A stretch of DNA of 64,000 bases from Comamonas fluminis (GTDB lineage Bacteria > Pseudomonadota > Gammaproteobacteria > Burkholderiales > Burkholderiaceae_C): assembly GCF_019186805.1 (NCBI RefSeq), contig NZ_CP066783.1, positions 1,873,501 through 1,937,500 on the forward strand, in the 5' to 3' direction. The first letter of the stretch is position 1. Each line of letters opens with the position of its first letter. Of the stretch, positions 53,768-62,223 are shown piece by piece. The notes under the pieces were generated by a model. That model saw only the letters and a program-made list of their open reading frames with translations, did not search any database and was not told the origin of the DNA. The translations under genes were made by a program, and so were the position numbers.

Positions 53768-55740
53768 AGCGCATTCTGATTGCCAATCGCGGCGAGATTG
53801 CGCTGCGCATCATGGCCACGGCCCATCGCATGGGAATTGAAACCGTGGCCGTGTATTCCGATGCGGATGCCCATAGTCTGCATGTGCAGCAGGCCACGCA
53901 GGCTTACGCACTGGGGGGGCTGACGTCGGCGCAAAGCTATCTGAATGTGAGCAAGCTGCTGGCTGCAGCAAAGGCTTGCGCGGCGGATGCAGTGCACCCA
54001 GGTTATGGCTTTTTGAGTGAGGATGCAGGCTTTGCGCAGGCGGTGCAGGATGCAGGGCTGATCTGGATAGGCCCGCCGCCAGCCGCCATCCGTCAGCTGG
54101 GCAGCAAGGCGGCGGCTAAGCAACTGGCCAAGGCCCATGGCGTGCCATGCTTGCCGGGCTATGAGGGAGCAGATCAGTCAGAGGCGCGTTTTGAGTCTGA
54201 GGCCGCAGCCATAGGCTATCCCGTCATGGTCAAGGCTGTGGCTGGCGGTGGCGGGCGTGGTATGCGGCTGGTGCCGGGTGCGGAGCAACTGGCTGCGGCG
54301 CTGGCTGGTGCCAGGTCGGAAGCGCTGGCGGGCTTTGGTAACGGTGATTTGCTGGTTGAGCGCGCCATCATGCACCCGCGCCATGTAGAGCTGCAGATTT
54401 TTGCCGATGCACACGGCCATGTGATTCATCTGGGCGAGCGTGATTGCTCCGTGCAGCGCCGCCATCAGAAAATCATCGAGGAAGCACCTAGCCCAGCGGT
54501 GAATGCAGAGCTGCGTGAACGCATGGGGCAGTGCGCGGTGGCACTGGCCAAAGCGGCAGGCTATGTGGGCGCGGGCACGGTGGAGTTTTTGCTGGAAGGC
54601 CAGCAGTTCTATCTGATGGAGATGAACACGCGGCTGCAGGTAGAGCACCCGGTGACCGAAGCGTTGACGGGGCTGGATCTGGTGGAGTGGCAGATTCGCG
54701 TGGCCAGAGGCGAGGCGCTGCCGCTGACTCAGGCCCAAGTTCAGCTCCATGGTCACGCCATTGAGGTGCGCCTGTGCGCTGAAGATGAGAATTTTCAGCC
54801 CCATACCGGTGTGGTGAAGTATTTTGAAGCCCTGGATGCGGCCGCTTTTCAGCCTGCGTCGCTGCGCTTCGATCATGGTCTGGCCTGCGGCAGCGAGGTC
54901 ACTCCCTATTACGACGCCATGCTGGGCAAGCTGATTGTTCATGCGCCCACGCGGCAGCAGGCAATTGACCAGCTTATCCACGCGTTAGGGCAGCTGAAGC
55001 TGCTGGGCATTCCTACGAACCGTGCTTTTCTAATGGAGTGTCTGGGCGATGCGGTGTTTCGCCAGGGAAAGGCGCTGATCTCCTATCTGGCGGGGGATGC
55101 TGCTCGGCTGCAGCAGCAGTTGCGCGAAAAAGAATCTCAGTCACACAGACTGTGGGGTGTGCTTGCTGCCGTGGGGAAGATGCCCGGCAGCATGGCCTGC
55201 AGCTATACCCAGCTGCGCAAGCTGCGCCATCGTGGGCAGAGTCAGGAGCTTGCGCTGCAGCCCATCAGCCGTAATAGCTGGTCTTGCCGTGCGGATGACG
55301 GGGAAGCTGTGGTGCTTCAAATTAATGAGCTGTATTCGCATGGCTGGAGAGCGCTGCAGGCCGGTTTAATGCAAAGCATCAGCGCAGTTCAAGTGGCTTC
55401 GGAAGAAGGATTGGCCCGCTGGCATCTGCAGGCTGGCGCGGTGGACTGGTGGGTGGATGATGTCAGCTATCAGCCGCCGCAGAGTGCAGTGGGGGCGGCA
55501 CAAGCCAGCGAACTGCGTGCACCGTTTAACGGCAAGGTCGTGCAGATCACGGTGAGCCAGGGCCAGACCCTCAAGCCCGGTGAGGTGGCCCTGGTCATCG
55601 AATCCATGAAACTGGAGCACAGCCTGAGCGTGCGGGCTGACTGCGTGGTTGAGACCGTGCTGGTCAACGCTGGCCAGCAGGTCGCGCCGGGCCAGGTTTT
55701 GCTGAAACTGGCACCGCTGGAGGGCACGGGCCATGCATGA
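53764..55740 (+). CDS. Acyl-CoA carboxylase biotin-carrying alpha subunit
   Basis: 658 residues holding biotin carboxylase and biotin carrier domains (AtuF/LiuD type). BC: ILIANRGEIALRIMATAHRM, AVAGGGGRGMRLVPGAEQL (ATP-grasp loop) and MEMNTRLQVEHPVTEALTGL. The C-terminal biotinyl domain has the acceptor Lys in VIESMKLEHSLSVRAD (ESMK rather than EAMK). Starts overlapping the hydratase stop (ATGA) and ends overlapping the next dehydrogenase start. With 50016-51659 it forms an alpha6-beta6 type enzyme (inferred). Confidence 0.95.
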   Translation: MKRILIANRGEIALRIMATAHRMGIETVAVYSDADAHSLHVQQATQAYALGGLTSAQSYLNVSKLLAAAKACAADAVHPGYGFLSEDAGFAQAVQDAGLIWIGPPPAAIRQLGSKAAAKQLAKAHGVPCLPGYEGADQSEARFESEAAAIGYPVMVKAVAGGGGRGMRLVPGAEQLAAALAGARSEALAGFGNGDLLVERAIMHPRHVELQIFADAHGHVIHLGERDCSVQRRHQKIIEEAPSPAVNAELRERMGQCAVALAKAAGYVGAGTVEFLLEGQQFYLMEMNTRLQVEHPVTEALTGLDLVEWQIRVARGEALPLTQAQVQLHGHAIEVRLCAEDENFQPHTGVVKYFEALDAAAFQPASLRFDHGLACGSEVTPYYDAMLGKLIVHAPTRQQAIDQLIHALGQLKLLGIPTNRAFLMECLGDAVFRQGKALISYLAGDAARLQQQLREKESQSHRLWGVLAAVGKMPGSMACSYTQLRKLRHRGQSQELALQPISRNSWSCRADDGEAVVLQINELYSHGWRALQAGLMQSISAVQVASEEGLARWHLQAGAVDWWVDDVSYQPPQSAVGAAQASELRAPFNGKVVQITVSQGQTLKPGEVALVIESMKLEHSLSVRADCVVETVLVNAGQQVAPGQVLLKLAPLEGTGHA

Positions 55741-56875
55741 ACCGACCGAGCGTGAGATGCTTTATGACATGGTGCGTCGCTTTGCCAGCGAGCAGATTGC
55801 GCCCCATGTGACGGACTGGGATGAGGCGGGAGAGTTTCCGCGCCAGCTCTATCTGCAGGCAGCAGAGCTGGGCCTGCTGGGTATTGGTTACCCCGAGGAA
55901 TGGGGCGGCACGCCCGCATCGCACAGCTTGCGTTCAGCGCTATGGATTGCGCTGTGCCGCCATGGTGCCAGTGGTGGCGTGCTGGCCAGCTTGCTGTCGC
56001 ACAACATCGGCCTGCCGCCAGTGGTGGCGCTGGGTAGTGAGACCCTGTGCAAGCAGGTTGTGCCCGATGTGCTGGCGGGGCGCAAGATTGCGGCGCTGGC
56101 CATTACCGAGCCCGGTGGCGGATCGGATGTGGCGGCGGTGCGCACCCGTGCCCGCCGTGATGGGGATCACTATGTCATTGATGGTGAAAAAACCTTTATC
56201 ACCTCGGGCATGCGTGCAGACTGGATCACGGTGGCGGTGCGCACGGGCGAGGAAAAAGGCGCATCAGGCCTGTCGCTGATTCTGGTTCCTGGCGACAGCG
56301 CTGGTTTGCGACGCAGCCGCCTGCACAAAATGGGCTGGCAATGTTCCGATACTGCGCAGCTGTTCTTTGACGGCGTGCGTGTGCCAGCAAGCCATCTTCT
56401 GGGGGCGGAGGGCGAGGGCTTTCGCGCCATCATGCACAACTTCAATGGCGAGAGGCTGGGCATTGCCTGCGGCGCGCTGGGTTTTGCGCAAGCCTGCTAC
56501 GACGAGGCGCAGGCCTGGGCGCAGCAGCGCAAGACCTTTGGCGTGACCATCAATCAGCATCAGGTCATACGCCACAAACTGGTGGACATGCAACAGCGCA
56601 TACGCAGCACCGAAGCCTGGCTGGACGCCGTGGCCGCACGCGCAGATGGCGGCGATACCGGCGCGGATTGGGTGGGCGAAGTCTGCGTGCTCAAAAACCA
56701 GGCCACACAAACCATGCAGTTTTGCGCCGATACGGCGGTGCAGATTCTGGGCGGTATGGGATTCATGCGTGGCACCGTGAGTGAGCGCATTTACCGCGAG
56801 GTCAAGGTGCTGACGATTGGTGGCGGCACCGAAGAAATCATGAAAGAGCTGGCAGCGCGCCAGTGGCGAATTTAA
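55733..56875 (+). CDS. Second acyl-CoA dehydrogenase of the operon
   Basis: 380 residues. LAITEPGGGSDVAAVRTRAR and YVIDGEKTFITSGMRADWIT are the flavin-domain blocks; the C-terminus has ILGGMGFMRGTVSERIYREV and GGGTEEIMKELAARQW. Begins 8 bases inside the biotin subunit gene, so expression is coupled. Likely acts on a later beta-oxidation intermediate. Confidence 0.9.
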   Translation: MHEPTEREMLYDMVRRFASEQIAPHVTDWDEAGEFPRQLYLQAAELGLLGIGYPEEWGGTPASHSLRSALWIALCRHGASGGVLASLLSHNIGLPPVVALGSETLCKQVVPDVLAGRKIAALAITEPGGGSDVAAVRTRARRDGDHYVIDGEKTFITSGMRADWITVAVRTGEEKGASGLSLILVPGDSAGLRRSRLHKMGWQCSDTAQLFFDGVRVPASHLLGAEGEGFRAIMHNFNGERLGIACGALGFAQACYDEAQAWAQQRKTFGVTINQHQVIRHKLVDMQQRIRSTEAWLDAVAARADGGDTGADWVGEVCVLKNQATQTMQFCADTAVQILGGMGFMRGTVSERIYREVKVLTIGGGTEEIMKELAARQWRI

Positions 56876-56937
56876 AGCGAAATTGGCCTGAAGCGCTTGT
56901 CCATCAAGTGCTATCAGCTTCTATTTGAGGAGCAAGC

Positions 56938-57804
56938 ATGTCTGATATAGCCATCATCACCTGTTCGATTACGGGTGTTCTGACGGACCCGGCGCAGCAC
57001 CATGTGCCCGTTACGCCAGAGCAGCTGGCGCAGGAAGCGCGCCGAGCCTATGACGCAGGGGCATCTGTCGTGCATGTGCATTTCCGCAAGCAGGAAGAGG
57101 GCAAAGGCCATCTGCCCAGCTGGGAGCCCGCTGTTGCCAAAGCCTGCGTGGACGCCATGCGTGCAGCCTGCCCGGACATCATCATCAACCAGACGACGGG
57201 CGTGGTTGGCCCCAGCTATCAGGGGCCGCTGGACTGTCTGCGTGCCACGCGGCCCGAGATGGCCGCCTGCAATGCCGGGTCGCTCAATTACCTGAAGGTG
57301 CGCAGCAACGGGCAGTGGGCCTGGCCTCCCATGTTGTTCGACAACCAGCCCGCCAAGGTGCAGGACTTTCTGGACGTGATGGCAGAGACAAACACGCTAC
57401 CCGAGTTCGAGTGCTTTGATGTGGGCATCGTGCGCTGCGTGGGCATGTATGTGGAAACCGGCATGTACAAGGGCTTGCCGGAATACAACTTTGTGATGGG
57501 CGTGGAGTCCGGCATGCCCGCTGACCCTGATCTGCTGCCCATCTTGCTCAAGCTCAAGATCAAGGATGCGCCCTGGCAGACCACGCTGATCGGGCGCAGC
57601 GAGATCTGGCCCACGCATCTGCGCACGGCAGAGCTGGGCGGCCATCTGCGCAGTGGTCTGGAAGACACGTTCTATCTGCCAGATGGCAGCAAGGTCACGT
57701 CGAATGCGCCGCTGATAGAGCAACTGGCCCGCTACGCCTGCGATGTGGGGCGTGAGGTGGCAACGCCACAGGAAGCGCGGCAGTTGCTGCATCTGGCGGC
57801 TTGA
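56938..57804 (+). CDS. Beta-keto acid cleavage enzyme (BKACE, DUF849)
   Basis: 288 residues. The family hallmark is the metal site around AGASVVHVHFRKQEEGKGHL with the HxH pair, and TCSITGVLTDPAQ at the start. BKACE enzymes react a free beta-keto acid with acetyl-CoA to give acetoacetate and a shorter acyl-CoA. In a carboxylase/hydratase pathway, an HMG-CoA-lyase type step would release just such a free beta-keto acid, so the gene fits (inference). No lyase is in this window. GAGGAG upstream. Confidence 0.9.
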   Translation: MSDIAIITCSITGVLTDPAQHHVPVTPEQLAQEARRAYDAGASVVHVHFRKQEEGKGHLPSWEPAVAKACVDAMRAACPDIIINQTTGVVGPSYQGPLDCLRATRPEMAACNAGSLNYLKVRSNGQWAWPPMLFDNQPAKVQDFLDVMAETNTLPEFECFDVGIVRCVGMYVETGMYKGLPEYNFVMGVESGMPADPDLLPILLKLKIKDAPWQTTLIGRSEIWPTHLRTAELGGHLRSGLEDTFYLPDGSKVTSNAPLIEQLARYACDVGREVATPQEARQLLHLAA

Positions 57805-57818
57805 GCGAGGAGCAGTTC

Positions 57819-58637
57819 ATGAACGTGCAATTTGACTTCACAGGCCGCCATGTGATGGTGTTTGGCGGCACCACGGGTATCAATCTGGGCATTGCGCAGA
57901 GCTATGACAAAGCCGGTGCCAGGGTTTCGGTGGCCAGCCGCAAGCAGGCCAATGTGGATGCGGCACTGGAAAGCCTCGGGCCCGGTGCGATGGGCGTGGT
58001 GGCGGATGTGCGTGATGAGCAGGCCGTGGCTGCGGCGCTGGCGCAGGCAGTGCAGCGGCATGGGCCGATTGATGTGCTGGTCTCGGGCGCTGCGGGCAAT
58101 TTTCTGGCGCCCGCCGATCAGATGTCTTTCAACGCGTTCAAGGTGGTGGTGGATATTGATTTGCTGGGCAGTTTTCATGTGGCAAGACAAGGTTTGCCGC
58201 ATTTGCGCGAGGGAAATTCCAGCCTGATTTTCATTACAGCCCCGCAATCCACCGTCCCCATGACCTACCAGGCCCATGTGTGTGCGGCCAAGGCGGGTGT
58301 CGATCATCTGGCGCGGGTGCTGGCGCTGGAGTGGGGAAGCCGTGGTGTGCGGGTGAATGCTATATCGCCCGGCCCGATTGCGGGGACGGAGGGCATGCGG
58401 CGTCTGGCACCTCAGGGGGAGGAAGGTGATGCACTGGTGCGCAAGATGGTGCCCCTGGGGCGTATGGGCAGCACGGACGATATTGCGCAGCTGGCGCTGT
58501 TTTTAGGTAGCGATGCGGCCAGCTATATCTCTGGCACGGTCATCGCCTGTGATGGTGGTGCTCAGGGGCAGCTATCGCCCATGATTACTGCCGCAGCAGC
58601 CTCGGCAGCGGCTGGTATGGCGGAAAAAAGGGCGTAG
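57819..58637 (+). CDS. 2,4-dienoyl-CoA reductase-like SDR
   Basis: 272 residues from ATG 57819 (GAGGAG upstream). VMVFGGTTGINLGIAQSYDK and VLVSGAAGNFLAPADQMSF mark the DECR branch of the SDRs. The active-site stretch is QAHVCAAKAGVDHLARVLAL, which keeps Lys but not the Tyr of YxxxK, as in DECR. It would remove a 4-double bond in an unsaturated acyl-CoA, as needed for unsaturated terpenoid chains. Confidence 0.86.
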   Translation: MNVQFDFTGRHVMVFGGTTGINLGIAQSYDKAGARVSVASRKQANVDAALESLGPGAMGVVADVRDEQAVAAALAQAVQRHGPIDVLVSGAAGNFLAPADQMSFNAFKVVVDIDLLGSFHVARQGLPHLREGNSSLIFITAPQSTVPMTYQAHVCAAKAGVDHLARVLALEWGSRGVRVNAISPGPIAGTEGMRRLAPQGEEGDALVRKMVPLGRMGSTDDIAQLALFLGSDAASYISGTVIACDGGAQGQLSPMITAAAASAAAGMAEKRA

Positions 58638-58701
58638 AGATAACAGCAAAAAATCAAAAAAGCGAGATGGGTTGCGAATCACACTATCAAGGAGACACAC
58701 C

Positions 58702-60279
58702 ATGATTGAGATGAATCTGTCGAGGCAGGCGCGGCGCATCCGGCGCATTGCGCTGGGCGATTTTCTGTACCGCAGTGCGCGCAAATTTGGAGAACGCACG
58801 GCGCTGGTGGATGGCGATCAGCGCATCAGCTATGCCGATCTGGATGCACGAAGCTCGCGTTTTGCGCACTATCTGCTGTCAATGCTGGGTACGGGCAAGC
58901 AGGTGGGCATGCTGTGTGCCAACTCCATCGATATGGTGGTGGCGTGCAACGGCATTCATAAGGCGGGGCAGGTGTGGGTGCCTGTCAATATCAAGCAGGA
59001 TGCGACTGCGATTGGCTACATCCTGCAGCATGCAGAGGTTTCGGCAGTCGTGGTGGACCATGAAATGCTTGGTCTGCCGGGGCTGCCAGAGCTGCTGCAG
59101 AAACTGCAGCTGCCGCTGATCATGACGAGGGCGCAGGCGCCGGTTGCTTCGGCTGTTTCACTGGCCGATGCGGAGCAGGGCCAGCCAGACTCTTTGCCGG
59201 ATGTGGACATTGATGACAATCAGGCCGCTTTGCTGATGTACACCAGCGGCACCACGGGCAACCCCAAGGGTGTGGTGCATTCCCATCTCTCGGTCTATAC
59301 CGCTGTCAAAGGCAATATTGACGAGATGCACTATTGCGAGACGGATGTGCTCAGTGGCTGGTTGCCGCTGTTTCACTGCGCCCAGCATTCCCTGACCCAG
59401 ACTGCACTGGCAACCGGGGCCTGCACAGTGCTGACGCGAGCCTTTGTGCCTGCGGAAGTCGCTGCGCTGGTGCTGCGGGAAGGGGTGACGATTTTTGTGG
59501 GCCTGCCCTTGATGTACGCAGCGGTGCTGGCCGATCCGGGCTTTGCGCCGACGACAGTGCGCCAGTGCATTTATGCGATGGCGCCCATTCCCAAGCCATT
59601 GATTGCGCAGATTGCCCAGCGCATGTCACGCAACCTTTCACTGGCCACGGGGCAGACGGAAATTTACCCGGCCACCATGACGTTCTATCCGCTGCTGCAT
59701 CCTGAGTGTGACGCGAATTTCTGGGGCCGTTCGCTGACCACCTGCGAGACAGCCGTGATGGACGATGAAGGCAATCTTTTGGGCCCAGGTCAGCTCGGTG
59801 AAATCGTGCATCGCGGCCCGAATGCGATGCTGGGATATTTCAAGGACCCCAAAGCGACCGAGGAAGCCCAGAAATATGGCTGGCACCATACCGGCGACCT
59901 GGGCATGTGGGATGCGCAGTGGCGCATGGAATTCATCGACCGCAAGAAGGACATGATCAAGACCGGCGGCGAGAACGTGGCCAGCGTCAAGGTGGAGGCG
60001 GTGGTGTTGGCCCATCCCGAGGTGGCGGCTGCGGCTGTATTTGGTTTGCCCCATCCGCACTGGAGCGAGGCCGTGTGTGCCTTTGTGGTGCGCAAGCCGG
60101 GTGCAGCGGTGGATGCCGAGTCGGTGCTGGCCCATTGCCGCCAGCATCTGGGGGGCTTTGAAGTGCCCAAACTTGTGCATTTTGTGGATGCGTTTCCGGC
60201 AACGGCTACCGGCAAGGTTCAGAAAAACGTGATGCGCCGCCAGTTCGAGCAGATTGCCAAAGAGCTTTGGGGCGGCTAA
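58702..60279 (+). CDS. Acyl-CoA synthetase (AMP-forming), AtuH-like position
   Basis: 525 residues from ATG 58702 (CAAGGAGA upstream). Adenylate-forming enzyme with MYTSGTTGNPKGVVHSHLSV, YAMAPIPKPLIAQIAQR, YGWHHTGDLGMWDAQWRMEF and DRKKDMIKTGGENVASVKVE. It activates a free acid to its CoA ester. Last gene of the rightward operon; terminator follows. In atu clusters an acyl-CoA synthetase gene also closes the set. Confidence 0.93.
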   Translation: MIEMNLSRQARRIRRIALGDFLYRSARKFGERTALVDGDQRISYADLDARSSRFAHYLLSMLGTGKQVGMLCANSIDMVVACNGIHKAGQVWVPVNIKQDATAIGYILQHAEVSAVVVDHEMLGLPGLPELLQKLQLPLIMTRAQAPVASAVSLADAEQGQPDSLPDVDIDDNQAALLMYTSGTTGNPKGVVHSHLSVYTAVKGNIDEMHYCETDVLSGWLPLFHCAQHSLTQTALATGACTVLTRAFVPAEVAALVLREGVTIFVGLPLMYAAVLADPGFAPTTVRQCIYAMAPIPKPLIAQIAQRMSRNLSLATGQTEIYPATMTFYPLLHPECDANFWGRSLTTCETAVMDDEGNLLGPGQLGEIVHRGPNAMLGYFKDPKATEEAQKYGWHHTGDLGMWDAQWRMEFIDRKKDMIKTGGENVASVKVEAVVLAHPEVAAAAVFGLPHPHWSEAVCAFVVRKPGAAVDAESVLAHCRQHLGGFEVPKLVHFVDAFPATATGKVQKNVMRRQFEQIAKELWGG

Positions 60280-60303
60280 AGTAGTAATAGCTCTCTCTCA
60301 TGA

Positions 60304-60340
60304 AAAACGGGTCGGCTGCAGATGCAGAGCGGCCCGTTTC
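60304..60340 (+). terminator. Terminator between convergent operons
   Basis: Stem AAACGGGTCG / CGGCCCGTTT with one mismatch and T-rich sides, between the acyl-CoA synthetase and the convergent SDR gene. It could work in both directions. Confidence 0.7.
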
Positions 60341-60357
60341 TTTGCCTTGGGAATAGG

Positions 60358-61158
60358 TCAATTCACAGTTTCAGGGGCCCAGACAAAGATGGGGTTGCCC
60401 TTTTCGGCAATGATCTTGTTGCGTGCTTCAAGCAGCGGATAAAGCGTTTCAGGCTGGGGCACGATCCAGTAGTCACCACGGTCAATCGCTGCAAAAACCA
60501 GGCCCGCAAATTGATCGCTGCTCAGGCCGTTTTCATCAAGCATATGGGTCATCAAGCCATGAAACTGGGCAGATGCTTCGGATGGCGCTTCTCTGAAGAT
60601 AGCAGTCTTGACGGGGCCGGGGGCCAGCAAGGAAACCTGAATCAGCGGGTTCAGCGTTGCCAGTTCATTGGCCAGGCTTTCAGTCAGCGCAACGACGGCG
60701 AACTTGGTGGCAGAGTAGGGAGCCATCAAGGGACTGGGCAGGAAGCCACCCACGGAGGCCGTGTTGATGATGCGGGCCGGGCGATCGGCTTTGAGCAGGC
60801 GCGGCACAAAGGCGCGCAGGCCGTTGACGATGCCGTTCACATTGACCTGCCAGGCTTGTTGCCATTTGGCGTCGCTGATCTCCCAGCTATTGCCGGTGGT
60901 CAGAACCCCTGCGTTGTTGAACAGCAGATCAACCTGACCAAAGGCGGCGTAGGCCTTGTCAGCCAGCGCATCGAGTGACGCCTGGCTGGTGACATCGGTC
61001 ACGACGGCCAGGGCCTGCTCGCCCAGCTCGGCTGCGACTTTTTCCAACCCAGCTTGATCGCGGTCAGCCAGCACGACTTTCATTCCCCGGGCAACCGCCT
61101 GTTTGGCCAGACCCGCGCCAATACCGCTTGCAGCCCCAGTGATGACAGCAACTTTCAT
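60358..61158 (-). CDS. Short-chain dehydrogenase/reductase
   Basis: 266 residues of classical SDR: VAVITGAASGIGAGLAKQAV, LLFNNAGVLTTGNSWEI and the catalytic YSATK in MAPYSATKFAVVALTESLA. Asp (LADRDQAG) after the second strand suggests NAD. It is divergent from the SDR at 61460. Substrate unknown; an alcohol/ketone pair serving the BVMO is plausible. Confidence 0.88.
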   Translation of the reverse strand: MKVAVITGAASGIGAGLAKQAVARGMKVVLADRDQAGLEKVAAELGEQALAVVTDVTSQASLDALADKAYAAFGQVDLLFNNAGVLTTGNSWEISDAKWQQAWQVNVNGIVNGLRAFVPRLLKADRPARIINTASVGGFLPSPLMAPYSATKFAVVALTESLANELATLNPLIQVSLLAPGPVKTAIFREAPSEASAQFHGLMTHMLDENGLSSDQFAGLVFAAIDRGDYWIVPQPETLYPLLEARNKIIAEKGNPIFVWAPETVN

Positions 61159-61459
61159 GATTTCCTCATTGCGTTAAATACCGTTTTATTAAAGCATTGA
61201 TTCGATATTTGATATTTTCATGAATTCCCGCTTGACAGAATATTGATGCATTCGCAGTGCTGGATAAATCATTAAATACAAACCCTTGTTGACATAAAAA
61301 TTCAAGGGGCACAGTGTGTTCAAATCAATTAATGGTTTTCCCCAGAGCCTGCGAGTGCAAGTCGATTTTGTAAAGAGGAAAATTCACAGTGATTTGTGCC
61401 CAGTAAAGTCGAAGAATACAAACCTCTCTTAATCGTTGATTGCATATTTCGAGGTTTGA
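61159..61459. promoter_or_regulatory. AT-rich divergent promoter region between two SDR genes
   Basis: 301 bases without a gene, clearly AT-rich. TTGACA at 61289-61294 is a perfect -35, but the sequence 17 bases on (CAGTGT) is a poor -10. The stretch CAAACCCTTG at 61280-61289 recalls AAACCCTTG ahead of the TetR gene (about 48404-48412). No gene is seen. Confidence 0.4.
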
Positions 61460-62212
61460 ATGAATCAAATAATGAGCGGCTTGCAGGGCAAAGTGATTTT
61501 GATTACGGGCGGTGCTTCGGGAATTGGCCTGGCCAGTGCCACGGTTGCGGCGGCCAGCGGCGCCAGGGTGATCTGTGCAGACCTGTCGCAGACCCATGAT
61601 CTGCCTGCAGGCTGCGAATTTCGCAAGCTGGATGTGAGCGACTGGGAGATGACGCAGGCGCTGGTTGAAGATGTGATTTCGCGCCATGGGCAGATTGATG
61701 GGCTGGTAACTTCTGCCGGTATCTCGCGTGTCGGCGATCTGCAGACAATGACATTGCAGGAGTGGGATCAGGTGCTGCAGATCAACCTGACAGGCACCAT
61801 GCTCAGTGCCCGCGCCGTGGCTGCACACCTGAAAGAGCGCAAGCAGGGCTCCATCGTGGCCGTTGCCAGCATCAATGGCATGCTGGGCAACCCCAGCAAT
61901 CTGGCATATTGCACGTCCAAAGGCGGGGTTCTGCAGATGGTGCGCAGCCTGGCCGCTGACTTTGGTCTGCATGGGGTGCGTGTGAACTCCATCAGCCCCG
62001 GGCTGATTCATACCCCGATGACAGCAGGGCTGGATCAAAGCCCCGCCTATGCAGGCTTTGTCAAACAGCATTTGCTGCGCCGTGCTGGTGAAGCCCATGA
62101 AGTGGGTAATACCGTGGCTTTCCTTCTGTCTGATATGGCGTCTTTCGTGACGGGCGTCAATATTCCGGTCGATGGCGGATTTTCTGCGGCCAAAGTTATT
62201 GAAATGTATTGA
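61460..62212 (+). CDS. Short-chain dehydrogenase/reductase
   Basis: 250 residues (MNQIMSGLQGKVILITGGAS). TGGASGIGLASATVA, NAG-equivalent GLVTSAGISRVGDL, and catalytic YCTSK in AYCTSKGGVLQMVRSLAADF. The first half-residues after the Asp (CADLSQTHDL) point to NAD. It lies 11 bases before the BVMO gene, so it may oxidise the alcohol to the ketone used by the BVMO. Confidence 0.9.
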   Translation: MNQIMSGLQGKVILITGGASGIGLASATVAAASGARVICADLSQTHDLPAGCEFRKLDVSDWEMTQALVEDVISRHGQIDGLVTSAGISRVGDLQTMTLQEWDQVLQINLTGTMLSARAVAAHLKERKQGSIVAVASINGMLGNPSNLAYCTSKGGVLQMVRSLAADFGLHGVRVNSISPGLIHTPMTAGLDQSPAYAGFVKQHLLRRAGEAHEVGNTVAFLLSDMASFVTGVNIPVDGGFSAAKVIEMY

Positions 62213-62223
62213 GGTAAATAATC

